Shown one piece after another: positions 1 through 9,160 of a stretch of DNA of 15,430 nucleotides (positions are counted from its first letter, which is position 1; every line of letters begins with the position of its first letter). Location of the stretch: positions 23,896-39,325 of the forward strand of contig FLMG01002842.1 in the NCBI GenBank assembly GCA_900088475.1, given 5' to 3'. The notes under the pieces were generated by a model. It worked only from the letters and a program-made list of their open reading frames with translations, was not told where the DNA came from and searched no databases. This DNA comes from Hyphochytrium catenoides (taxonomy: Eukaryota; Sar; Hyphochytriomycetes; Hyphochytriales; Hyphochytriaceae). A program made the position numbers and the translations under genes.

Positions 1-23
1 TTCGTTTGCCTCTTTTCTCTTAC

Positions 24-3003
24 CTTGCCCCTGAGGATGAAAGACTCAAGAGCCGCATATGCGAGGCCCGGAACTAGACCCCAGTGGAACGCGGCATGCG
101 TGTTCCGGACCCGCTTTAACTCATCAAAGACCCACGACTTTTTCAAGTCGTGCTCGTACCTTCAAACAAGGGAAAGTGAGTGCACCCAGGACACAGGGAG
201 ACGGCGACAGGAGCAGTTGGAAAAGCGCAAAATTGGGTTGCCAGTAGACGAGGAGTATGTGCAGCCGGGAAACCGGATGAGGTTTCAAGAAAGTTAACTC
301 TGCCTTGCAGTTAGAAAGAAAGAGGAAGACCTACTGCTCTACTTCCACCGCATTCTCCGAGAGATCTAGCTCTCCAGTGCTGGCCACAGGTTCCTTCCCT
401 GACCCCTGAAGGGCAGCGAAAACAGCTTCTGCGGCGACCATCCCCGACTTCATAGCCGTGTGGCTTCCCTAGTTTGGCAAGACACAGGAGTAAAGGTTAG
501 CGACAGAGTTATCGAGTCCTGGAAAACATTTCAAAAGCGGTCTTATGAAGAAACATCTTTGTTCCTATACTGCCCATGAGCCCAGCCGATGGGAATAGTA
601 TGAGAGTCATAGCAATTTGGTGCGAGACACAGAGCGAGAGCAAGGTACGGGGAGGGAGATAGCGAAAAGTTGAAAGTAAGGGTGGTCTTCCCACCTTGAT
701 CTTTACTGAGTTCAAAAAGCCAGCGGAGCACCCGATGAGGGCTCCACCGGGGAAGGTTAGCTTAGGGATCGCATGGTATCCGCCTTCGTTGAGCACTCGA
801 GCGCCATAAGAAATGCAGTTGCCCCCTAGAAGACGAAATGACCACGAATGGCACAGATGAGTGAACATTGACTCGTCAGGGGCTAACACTTAGAAGTCTA
901 TGGCCAGGAGTAATTTGCCGGATGTCCCATTGCGTGCAATGAGAGAGAGAGACAGCTAGACTCTCCGATGGGCACTCACCTTCCAGATGCTTTTTGATAT
1001 CTGGATGCGTCTTCCACCTCTGGAACTCTTCATAAGGAGAGAGATAAGGGTTCTCATAGTCCAGCCCCACGACATAGCCGATCAGCACTAGATTGGGCTT
1101 CATATGGTAGAGGAAAGAGCCTCCAAAGTTCTTGTCAAAGAGAGAGTTCTGCAGTGGCCAGCCCAAACTATGCTGAACAAAGCCTATTATGGATTAGGAA
1201 ACAAGATGAGTAGAATAGAATCAGACCCAGAGCAGAATGGGAGTGAGGTGATCTGATGCTCGGTCAATTGCACTTGTTACCTGGCTTGATTTTATCCTCT
1301 GGAACCTCCCAAACCTGCCACCGAGCACAGTTGAGAGGACGAATGGGTAAGAGGCAGGCCGAAAGTCTTAGGGGTCGGGCAGAGCGGAGAAGGAATGCGT
1401 TTGGTGTGTAAGGTCGTAGTGCTAAGCCCAGGTTGGAGCACTTAAGAGGAAGATACTTAGGGTGGTGAAAGGGTTTGAATGGAATGGCTTGCTTTCATCC
1501 TGCTGTTCTCTTACCTCCTTGACACCTAGTCCGTACGTCTGAGGCTGGCGACCTTCTCTAAGGTTGAATTTTCGCATCAGTTCCTCGCTGCAAGAACCTC
1601 TGGCACCCTCTCCAAACAAAGTTTGTCTTGCGCGAAGCTCCATTCCCCGCGCGAATGTCGACTTAGGCTTTCCATCCTTGCCTACACCTACATCTCTTGT
1701 GGCGATGCCGAGCACACTTCCATCCTCTCTGTATAATACCTGGCAGAAAAGTCAAACGCTCCTTAGAACCTCCCTCGCAGTTATTCTGCCACGTTGGACC
1801 CCCCTTTCGCCCTCCCTCCCGGCTTTCTCAATTCTCGTTACCTCTTCGCTCTTCTCCTCTATCCAGCCCAAACCATTAGTAAAAGCGCTTGCGCGTCACT
1901 ATCTGTAACTGGCTTCGAATGTACGCTTCACTCTTTTCTTGTCATCGTTTCGTCGCTGATCATAACCCGATACTCGATCTTCTCGCCGAACGCTTACAGA
2001 GCAAGCCAAGCTCACCTCAGATGCTGAAAAGCCTGGATAGATCTCCACACCAAGCTCTTCCGCCTGTTCTCCCAACCACCGGACGAGTTTGCCAAGACTG
2101 ATAACATAATTGCCTTGATTGTGCTGAAGAAGTAGCGACGAAGGAATAACAAGTAGATGGTTAATCTTCCCACCATAAAGAGTAAACGTTGTCCGACAGG
2201 ACAGAGGGACAAGAAACTCTACAATATAGATGCAAGAGGGTCAATATCCTAGGAGTGGCCGATCGAAGACAAATTGCCTGGGTCTGAAGTGCGACCCCAC
2301 GAACCTGCTCAGGAGGAAGAAGGAAGTTTGGTAGTCTGATGGACTTTTCCTTGGACATAAATAGAAAGCTGTCCTCAGTCACTTCTGTCTCTAGCGGGGC
2401 CCCTTTCTCCTTCCAGTCAGGAATAAGCTCATTTAGAGCCCGAGGCTCAAAGACGTTGCCTTCAGAGAGAGCGCATGGAGAGAAGAGAGTAAGAGGGAGA
2501 CAGACAGAGTTTGGCAACAACAAAAGACCAAATTTGCTAAGGAGGCCCACTTTCGAGGAGCAGCAACAAGCGAAGGAGGGGAACATTGAGATATGACGCT
2601 GAGGGAAGCTAGCCTGACTTCCAAACCATCTCCTGTTTCTTTTTCCGCTTACCTGAGAGGATATGAGAGCCAATCTCAGCTCCTTTCTCCACAATGCACA
2701 CTGACAAATCCACTCCAGCCTCATTTGACAGTTGCTTCAGTCTAATAGCCGCACTAAGACTTGCAGGGCCACCGCCGACCTGAGCCAAAGGGTTAGAATG
2801 GTGTCGCCGTCTATTCTGATTCTGTTAGGTCCTACCAACAACACATCGTAATCCATTGCCTCTCTTGGCGAGTTCAGCAGCTCTTGCTCCTCGCCAGTCA
2901 AAGTCGAAGAGAAACGGGACAGTCGTGCTACTGTGGGACCCGTTCTTCTGTAGAGTGATGGCACTGCTGCCCTCAACAAGGCTCGACTTCTATGAAGCAA
3001 CAT
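24..3003 (-). CDS. ETFDH: Electron transfer flavoprotein-ubiquinone oxidoreductase, mitochondrial (10 exons, C-terminus beyond left edge)
   Basis: The inner mitochondrial membrane flavoprotein passes electrons from ETF to ubiquinone during fatty-acid and amino-acid oxidation. Exons, read right to left: 3003-2836, 2779-2653, 2459-2305, 2123-2016, 1739-1515, 1314-1281 (34 bp), 1183-980, 825-695, 468-335, 159-24. All introns are GT..AG and all phases agree, giving 474 residues of a family of about 600. Residues 1-36 are Arg/Ser-rich and lack acids, like a mitochondrial presequence ending near RLSRFSST. The FAD-binding loop follows at 57-63 (VGGGPAS), then family blocks such as [55 protein letters not shown] and KKSWVF. 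The 4Fe-4S C-terminal domain would lie left of position 24, where a GTAAGA donor opens the next intron. An in-frame ATG at 3042 is an alternative start, but adds acidic residues. The third Gly of the FAD motif is Ser. Identity is secure; single splice sites are inferred. Confidence 0.93.
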
Positions 3004-3465
3004 CCTGTCCTTGATGTCTGCTAATTGCAAAGAGCAGAGCATTCTTAGTGTCCATCCCTAGGTCCTTAGGTTGCCTTGGTTGAGCTTTCCGGGACCGAGT
3101 CTAAGTCAAACGTGTTCGAGCTTACCTGCCTATAAGCTTTACAGCAGGTGTTCCTCCACCACTCTAGCGGTCGCACTCTTTCACCGACTGAAAAAGCCCT
3201 CTGTCTTCCGATCTGGCGCCAGCGCTGCCGATGATGGCTAAGGCAGACAGCAGAATGACAATGATGAAGAATAATGGCGCAAGTGACTCAATGAAAGGCC
3301 AAGAAGAATCATCTGCGCTTCGTTTCTTACTGACTGATCACCGAGCTTCAAGCTCACGACAGACTTTGTCACGGCCCCATACACATTTCTAATCTAAACA
3401 ATGCTGATTAGAAACGATAAAGCAGAACCCCTAGACATTACAGTAGAACTGTACGGAAGGATGCA
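3004..3465. other. 5' flank of ETFDH, no confident gene
   Basis: This stretch should hold the ETFDH promoter and 5' untranslated region, read on the minus strand. I see no clear TATA box or other named element. On the plus strand a 53-codon frame at 3231-3392 starts MMAKADSRMTMM. It has no recognisable domain and could be chance. Confidence 0.5.
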
Positions 3466-3804
3466 TTGTTTTTATTTCGAACAACAAACAGTGCTCCACA
3501 CAGTGTGTGTTTGTGTCTTTGTCTCTTGACCGATGATCCTCCTCACACATCAATTATTGCAGGCGGGACGGAACTACTTGTGAGCCAAGTAGGCTACTTG
3601 AAGTCCACCACTAGACTACTTGTACTTGCAGATAAGCGACGTGTGGATGGTGCCAGCAGTGTAACTATAAAGAAGAGGCAAGGGCAGAGATTTGAACAAG
3701 TCCTTACCAATTATTTTTGTTTGTGACTACCCCGACTTGTACTTGTAGACTGCGGTACGATAAGTAGCTCGTACCCACTTTCATTCGCGTGACTAGAAGC
3801 TACT

Positions 3805-3881
3805 AGAAGAAGGAAGCAGCAGCAGCTAGTAGTTAGCAGCAGCAGCTAATAAAGTGTACTTCTTGTTGCTTCCTCCTTCTT
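3805..3881. repeat. AGC-rich direct repeat with imperfect inverted partner
   Basis: AGCAGCAGCAGCTA occurs at 3815-3828 and again at 3835-3848. The preceding AGAAGAAGGAAGCAGCAG (3805-3822) is nearly the reverse complement of the stretch at 3863-3881, TTGTTGCTTCCTCCTTCTT, so the block could fold into an imperfect hairpin with a loop of about 40 bases. A perfect 11-bp palindrome, CTTGCGGCAAG, follows immediately. Confidence 0.6.
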
Positions 3882-4615
3882 GCGGCAAGCAGCAGTGCTT
3901 CTTGGAGACAGAAGAAGATAAGGAATACCATCCATTACGGTGATGGCTGGTGCCCTTGGAAGAAGAAAGGCTTTGTCTCGTTGAAGGGCAAACTGCGAGC
4001 CCACGAGCATCTGCCGCTCATCGAAAGGCCAGTATATAAGAAGGGCCTCCTCTTTTTTCTTCTTCTTGTGCACAACATGTTTCCTATAGAAGAATAAAGA
4101 TTCATCAGCACAAACATCATGCTGCAGCATCAACATCATCATCGTCGTTCCTCCCATTAGCCACCGGCGGCTGCTACTACTATTTGTTGACTTCTTCTAC
4201 CATGATGATGACATTCTTGGTGATGAGGAACTGCTGGTGGGCGGCGCACCACCTTAGAGAACCTGCTGCGCACACGGTTCCCAAGAGGTATGCTCGCAGC
4301 TGCGTATTATGCTTCCATAATTATCTTCTTGTTCTAGTAGGAAGGCAACGAAGAAGGGAGAGTAAATGTTATTATGAATATTCTAGTACTTAGTGTTGTT
4401 GTTGCTCAAGACAATAACAACAACGAGAAGGGTAACCCTCCTCCGCAAAATAGTAGCGATGACAGCGTTTCTCCTGCTACTAACGGATTCAACAATGAGG
4501 GCCCCTCCCAGAGCCGATTCCTCGGTAGAGGAGTGATTCGTCTATTCGTAAAGCGAACGAACTATTCGAGGAGCATATCATTCAAGACCCAAAGCTCGAT
4601 ATTGCTCATCATGCC

Positions 4616-4740
4616 TCCTGATGATGGTGAAGTAGTAGAGCATCATTATTGCTGGGCCAAGTAAACCATCATCTATCTATCTTACGTCGCACTACTTGGG
4701 GATTATAGTATATAAGTAACAACGTTCCTGATGATGGTGA
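4616..4740. repeat. 15-bp direct repeat pair, 110 bp apart
   Basis: TCCTGATGATGGTGA is present at 4616-4630 and exactly again at 4726-4740. Between them ACCATCATC (about 4666-4674) is the reverse complement of part of the unit. The unit is built from GAT triplets and fits the simple-repeat character of the spacer. Confidence 0.7.
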
Positions 4741-5097
4741 CCGTCCTGTCGGGTGATCCCGGAATCAATATTTACGACGACCCTGCTGGCAGTGTACGAG
4801 CTTGTAATAACAGTTCTAATAGATAGATTCGCTGCAATTAATCGCTCTTCTCGTCGTGTTATCCCCCTCCTCCTCATCATGCAGCAGAACGCGCCAATGT
4901 ATGTGTATGTCGTCTCCAACAGGGCAGCGCACAAATGACAATATCCCTCAGAAAGTTCGGCAGTAGTATCTTAATGAGAGGAGTAGCAGCGGTCCCAGTC
5001 GGAGGACTTCAAATTATTTACTACTCCTTTTCACGCCTCCTTTATGTTTTTAGGCGTTGGAGACAACCGATGGAAGTCAGTAGTAGGGCGACTCATT

Positions 5098-5118
5098 CAC
5101 CACCACCACCACCACCAC
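5098..5118. repeat. (CAC)7 microsatellite
   Basis: Seven uninterrupted CAC triplets read directly from the sequence. It is the longest pure trinucleotide run seen in the window. Confidence 0.95.
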
Positions 5119-5728
5119 GATAGATGTAAGGAGGTAAGTAAGTAAGGACCCGGTCTTCTGATCACACTAGCTCCTTACCAATAGAAGATGGGGAGGAGGA
5201 CGAAGAACGTTTATTATGTCTCTTCTGCCGCCTTTGCTCTCTATATTTCTGGCTCTTCTACTATTACCCCTGCTGTCCTGTCGTGTTTACCCTTCTCCAT
5301 CTATCCCCCATCATTATTACCTCTCTTCAGGTCTCATAATAAATAGGTGATGTTGATGATGCTGGTTGAGGAGGAGCCTCTGTTGAGGAAGTGATTAACG
5401 CACAGCGGCGGGTCCGTCCGGACTGGCTGCGGTTCGGGGCCAACAGCCAGCAGCTGTGGTCCTTAAAGGAGGTAACTGGGGGGTTTCCCCATGTTCTTCT
5501 TGTTGTTGATGTGTGGAGAGAAGGAGAAAAATGCTTCTATAAGGTCTTTAGGTGATGGATGCCTACTATAAATAACATCCTCGGAGTTAGCAAGCCTAAG
5601 ATAATACTAGGTAATAAGTCTAATCCTACACTATGCTCTGCCTCACCCACACCAGCTATTATTATCTATGGCTTCGAATAGGCTAACATAACCTACAGTA
5701 ATCGCATCGAGTTCCCCTACTATTGACT

Positions 5729-5893
5729 ATGACCGATGCTCCGTTCATACAGTACCCAGATTATTGCTTCGCTCCATCTAACAATAACTATGGCTTAGCT
5801 CCAACTAGCAATAATTTTGGCTTAGCTCCGTCTAGCAATGACTATGACTTAGCTCCGTCTAACAATAACTATGGCTTAATTGGCTCCATCTAA
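5729..5893 (+). CDS. Small ORF (54 codons) made of nine-residue repeats, hypothetical
   Basis: The frame opens at ATG 5729 and closes at TAA 5891-5893. After a 13-residue leader (MTDAPFIQYPDYC) it reads through four copies of a nine-residue unit of the type L-A-P-S-(N/S)-N-(N/D)-Y-G, then ends LIGSI. The unit is exactly 27 bp, so the frame is preserved from copy to copy. An upstream in-frame stop lies at 5699-5701. I recognise no family, and no signal peptide or membrane segment is evident. Between copies there are both silent and replacement changes, so selection on the peptide is not obvious. A non-coding minisatellite that happens to be open is the main alternative. The frame could also be an exon of a longer unrecognised gene. 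Confidence 0.25.
   Translation: MTDAPFIQYPDYCFAPSNNNYGLAPTSNNFGLAPSSNDYDLAPSNNNYGLIGSI
5768..5875. repeat. 27-bp minisatellite, four copies plus degenerate flanks
   Basis: Copies lie at 5768-5794, 5795-5821, 5822-5848 and 5849-5875, with consensus TTAGCTCCRTCTARCAATRA followed by CTATGGC. A fifth copy (5876 to about 5900) is interrupted by a 4-base ATTG insertion that shifts the frame into a stop. A weaker relative precedes the array at about 5738-5767. Copies differ from each other by one to several substitutions. Confidence 0.9.
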
Positions 5894-6961
5894 ACACTAT
5901 AAAAAATGCATGGCCCCACCCGAAGTAAGGGTCCACCACCACTCTGGGGCTGTAGTACCGGGTTTAAGTCCTACAGTAACCCCCCAGCACCCGTTCTCCA
6001 TCCTAACTACTCCAGGTTCTTTTCCCACCCAAGCACTCTTTTGTACCGGTACAGGGTGTGTGTGTAGGGACGGGTGGGTGGGTGGTGGGCAAGGAAGGAG
6101 GGTCTAAGAGGGCGGAGGGTCCGCTGGGGGCCCACCTGTCTGCGTTTCTTGCCTGTTGTGTCTGATGGGTCCCAAGCTCCTCATGATGTTGATCATCGAC
6201 ATGACGCTGGACGACAGACAGACAGGAGCGAGCAGGGCGGCGGCTGAGGTGATGAACTTTGTCGAACCCGTTGCTTGTTCTCCTGCTGCCCTTGATTCAA
6301 GCTGTGGCAACCACAGCAGAGCGAGGACAGGAAGTGGTGGCGGAAGTGGAGATGGTCTTAGGTCTTCCTCCTTTTGTTGCTGAAGTGGGGAAGTCTGCGG
6401 TCATGATGCTAGTGGTGTCGGCAGCCGTTAGGTGTCTTGAATATTAAGGGCAATGCAGCAACTGCACTGCTAGCAGGCAGCAAGCAATCCTCAAATCTGA
6501 TTGACCTGCTGTAGCTAGAGTTCTTTGGGTGGTGCTGCTGAATGATGATGATAGGGACTTTTCCCAATACTCAGTTGTCAACAATGCAGAAGTGGTGCAA
6601 GTTAGTATTATGATGCAGCAGCAGCAGCAGCTTATGATGGAGGAGTGAGAAGGCCACATCTTGTTGGCTGATTAGAAGTCAGTTCATCAACAACGAAGGA
6701 AACAACAGCTCTTTAGCTTGGTTTCGTAGTAGTAAGAAGTTTGCAGCAGGAGCGCAGGAAGGCGAAACGGTGAGGAGACACAACAGGGATCATGACACTT
6801 GTTCCTTCAGCAGGAGGAGGCATCATCAAGAGCAACATGACGCGGGACCTAGTATAAGGAGTGGCTCCAATCTTAACCTCAGATGTGTGATCAACCCCAC
6901 CAGGCGGCTTAGACAAAGAAGTAGGCACGGAAACGTCGTGGTTATCATCTTCTTCTTCACT
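5894..6961. other. Spacer and 5' flank of the histidine kinase gene
   Basis: No recognised gene. GT-rich and GGGT-rich tracts occur near 6055-6090, and GAT/ATC and CAG runs near 6180-6640. The reading frame of the downstream kinase is open from 6650 to 6961 but contains no ATG, so this part is read as 5' untranslated region rather than coding. A pyrimidine-rich stretch (TCATCTTCTTCTTCAC) sits directly before the kinase start. Confidence 0.55.
6615..6630. repeat. (CAG)5 microsatellite
   Basis: Five CAG triplets (GCAGCAGCAGCAGCAG), flanked on both sides by ATGATG words. Confidence 0.9.
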
Positions 6962-9115
6962 ATGCTAAGCCCAGCCGCCTTACAAAGAGTACTTGAGGCG
7001 TCACCGTTCCCAGTGATCACCATGAGTGCGGATGGTGACGTCCTGCTATGGAACCAAGCTGCGACACAGTTCTTTGGCTGGTCGAGTGAAGAGGCCTGTC
7101 AGAGCAAACTCCATCTGCTCATCATTCCTGAGCGATTTCGGGAACGACATTTGAAGAGTGTCAGCCGGTACATACAGACAGGCAGCAAGGTATTTTTGGG
7201 CACTGCTGTCCGTGTCCCAGCGCTGAGAAAAGACGGCTCTGAAGTCATGGTCGAGATTCACGTGGAGGAAACGACTCCCGTTGTTGAACAGGAAGGAGCA
7301 AAGCCACCTTTACGGACCCTCACAGCTTATGTGAAGGACCTTTCCAGTCAACTTGATCTAGAGAGAAGAGTGGACGAGAGACATGCTGAGACCTTGCAGT
7401 CACTTCTCGAGATTCTGAAGCACTCAAAGTTTGCAGTCTTCACGAAGGATGTAGAGGGCAAGTATACCTTTGCGAATGACAATGTGCTGAAGTTGGTCTC
7501 AGGCTTGGGGAACAACATGGGCTCGGCGCCAGATGTTGTAGGCAAGACAGACTATGAGATCTTTTCTCCCGAGGTGGCTGAGGACCTAAGGCAGAAGGAC
7601 CTGGAAGTGATGAACAAGGCTAATGCTGCGGTGTCAACAGTTGAAGAAACGCTGTTCACCCCTCCTTCTACTTCCGCCTCACCCTCCTCTCCGTCAGGCG
7701 CAGCCGCTACGTTCGTGACCACACGCTCCCGTCTGTGCAACGCTAATGGCAGCGTTATTGGCATCTTTGGCTTCGCCTATGACATCACAGAGTATAAGAA
7801 CGCGCTTCTGGAAATGACCAAGATAGAGAATGAGAAGCTGCTTTGGAGAGAGCAGAATGCCATTGCCAGGTCGAGACAAAAATCCGCCTTCCTTGCTAAC
7901 ATGTCACATGAGATTAGAACCCCTATCAACGCCATAATCTCGCTCACATCCCTGCTTCTGGACACACAGCTTAGTAGTGAACAAAAAGATTACCTTATCG
8001 GCCTCAAGCAGAGCTCATCTTGTCTGATGTCACTTGTCAATGATATCTTGGATATCTCGAAGATTGAGTCTGGACGGATACAACTGGAGGAGCTGGATAC
8101 GGAAGTCAGTGAGCTTATCTCCGAGTTATGTACCGTCTTTCGGCATCCAGCCAAATCGAAGAAGCTTCACTTGCATCTTCATGACCGTATTCCTGAGGAC
8201 AAGAAGACAATTAAGGTGGACAGTGGAAGGCTTCGACAGGTTCTCAACAATATCCTCAGCAATGCTCTCAAGTTCACTTTTACGGGCCGCATTGATCTCT
8301 ATGCCGACTTTATAGAGGCGGAGCCAGAGCCGCAGATTAGCGAACGAGGACGTAACAACGAAGTGTCTGGCCCAGACAAAGCAGCAGCAGCGGGGCTGCT
8401 GGAAAACAACAACAGCAGCGGGTTCCTTAAGTTTACGGTTGTAGACACGGGTCTTGGAATACCAGCTGATAAACAGTCACTGCTATTTGAGCCTTTCTCC
8501 CAAGCTGAAGCATCAACTACTCGTCGCTTTGGGGGCACAGGTTTAGGCCTCTCCATTAGTAAGAACCTTGTCAACCTCATGCGCGGGGACATCGGGTTCA
8601 GTAGTCAAGAGAATGAAGGGAGTACCTTCTGGTTCACCATTCCCTACATCAAGGGCGAAGCGAAGCCGACAGGAAACCACCACAAAGCCGTCTCACCGCC
8701 GCCCAAGAGGAAGACAAGCACCCGGTTCATATTAGTTGTTGACGACAACAGCATGAACCTTAAAGTCGCGATGAAGCTTTTAGAAAGAGGGGGTTATAAG
8801 AGCATTGGATGTGAGAATGGAGCTGAAGCTTTACAGAGCTTGCAGACCGATCCGCACCTATTTGGCTTAGTATTGATGGACTGCAGCATGCCTGTCCTTG
8901 ACGGCTATGAGACTACCAGGAGGATCCGGCAGCTTCCTCCACCACTAGGAAACATTCCTGTTGTTGCGATGACGGCAAACGCTATGGAAGGGGAACGGGA
9001 ACATTGTCTACAGGTAGGGATGGACGACTATCTAAGCAAGCCTATCCATCGAGCTACTCTCCTCGAGAAGGCAGCCTTTTGGATCTCTAAGTATGAGGAA
9101 GAGGATGCAGCATAA
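6962..9115 (+). CDS. Soluble hybrid histidine kinase, PAS-PAS-HisKA-HATPase-REC
   Basis: A 717-residue intronless sensor kinase that autophosphorylates a His and passes the phosphate to its own receiver Asp, normally followed by a separate phosphotransfer protein. Numbering is from ATG 6962, the first Met in a frame open since 6650, with A at -3. PAS1 is about 7-126 (RERHLKSV...Y...TG, then LRKDGSEVMVEI). PAS2 is about 147-281, with a Ser/Pro-rich insert at 233-249. A helical linker (280-306) leads to HisKA with phosphoacceptor H316 in NMSHEIRTP. The ATPase domain (418-564) shows the N-box LRQVLNNILSNALKF, VVDTGLGIP, LFEPFSQ and GGTGLGLSI, with a low-complexity insert at about 452-486. The receiver (589-706) keeps D594/D595, phosphoacceptor D640 (LMDCSMP), T671 and K693. 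No membrane segment is present, so it is probably cytosolic. The ligand is unknown. An upstream exon or a non-AUG start cannot be excluded. Confidence 0.95.
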   Translation: MLSPAALQRVLEASPFPVITMSADGDVLLWNQAATQFFGWSSEEACQSKLHLLIIPERFRERHLKSVSRYIQTGSKVFLGTAVRVPALRKDGSEVMVEIHVEETTPVVEQEGAKPPLRTLTAYVKDLSSQLDLERRVDERHAETLQSLLEILKHSKFAVFTKDVEGKYTFANDNVLKLVSGLGNNMGSAPDVVGKTDYEIFSPEVAEDLRQKDLEVMNKANAAVSTVEETLFTPPSTSASPSSPSGAAATFVTTRSRLCNANGSVIGIFGFAYDITEYKNALLEMTKIENEKLLWREQNAIARSRQKSAFLANMSHEIRTPINAIISLTSLLLDTQLSSEQKDYLIGLKQSSSCLMSLVNDILDISKIESGRIQLEELDTEVSELISELCTVFRHPAKSKKLHLHLHDRIPEDKKTIKVDSGRLRQVLNNILSNALKFTFTGRIDLYADFIEAEPEPQISERGRNNEVSGPDKAAAAGLLENNNSSGFLKFTVVDTGLGIPADKQSLLFEPFSQAEASTTRRFGGTGLGLSISKNLVNLMRGDIGFSSQENEGSTFWFTIPYIKGEAKPTGNHHKAVSPPPKRKTSTRFILVVDDNSMNLKVAMKLLERGGYKSIGCENGAEALQSLQTDPHLFGLVLMDCSMPVLDGYETTRRIRQLPPPLGNIPVVAMTANAMEGEREHCLQVGMDDYLSKPIHRATLLEKAAFWISKYEEEDAA

Positions 9116-9142
9116 TCAATTGTCTTTATCAATAATGATGAT

Positions 9143-9160
9143 GCTTTATAAGCTTTATAA
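9143..9160. repeat. Tandem 9-bp repeat in the kinase 3' flank
   Basis: GCTTTATAA occurs twice head to tail, followed by a run of A. It lies 28 bp after the kinase stop and is AT-rich, so it may belong to the 3' untranslated region or mRNA 3'-end signals. No canonical AATAAA is seen here. Confidence 0.6.

Larger units (their letters stand above)
3466..5728. other. Gene-poor, triplet-repeat-rich spacer
   Basis: About 2.3 kb with no recognised protein or RNA gene. The sequence is full of short runs of GAT/ATC, AGC/GCT, CCT/AGG and AAC triplets. These open many short frames on both strands whose translations are dominated by Ser, His, Asn, Pro or Met runs. A cluster of CTACTTG or ACTTGTACTTG words lies at about 3570-3745. 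The frame at 4374-4664 (MNILVLSVVVAQDNNNN...) and the one ending at 5554 are the most protein-like, but neither has an identifiable domain. No tRNA-like fold was seen by eye. Confidence 0.6.

Noticed and set aside
2161-2724. 187-codon minus-strand frame, the longest on that strand.
   Set aside because: It is the third ETFDH exon read through into both flanking introns. Only 2459-2305 matches the family.
3466-3726. 86-codon plus-strand frame containing GTELLVSQVGYLKSTTRLLVL.
   Set aside because: It is generated largely by the repeated CTACTTG words, and there is no recognisable family or supporting context.
4374-4664. 96-codon plus-strand frame starting MNILVLSVVVAQDNNNN, at first sight a secreted Asn/Pro/Ser-rich protein.
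   Set aside because: The hydrophobic start is short and comes from a GTT triplet run, the rest follows the local triplet bias, and no domain or splice partner was found.
5400-5480. GC-rich patch with GGTTCGGGGCC, considered as a tRNA T-arm.
   Set aside because: No matching acceptor, D or anticodon stems could be paired around it.
8034-8592. Frames of 93 and 97 codons on either strand within the kinase gene.
   Set aside because: These are shadow frames of the histidine kinase coding sequence.
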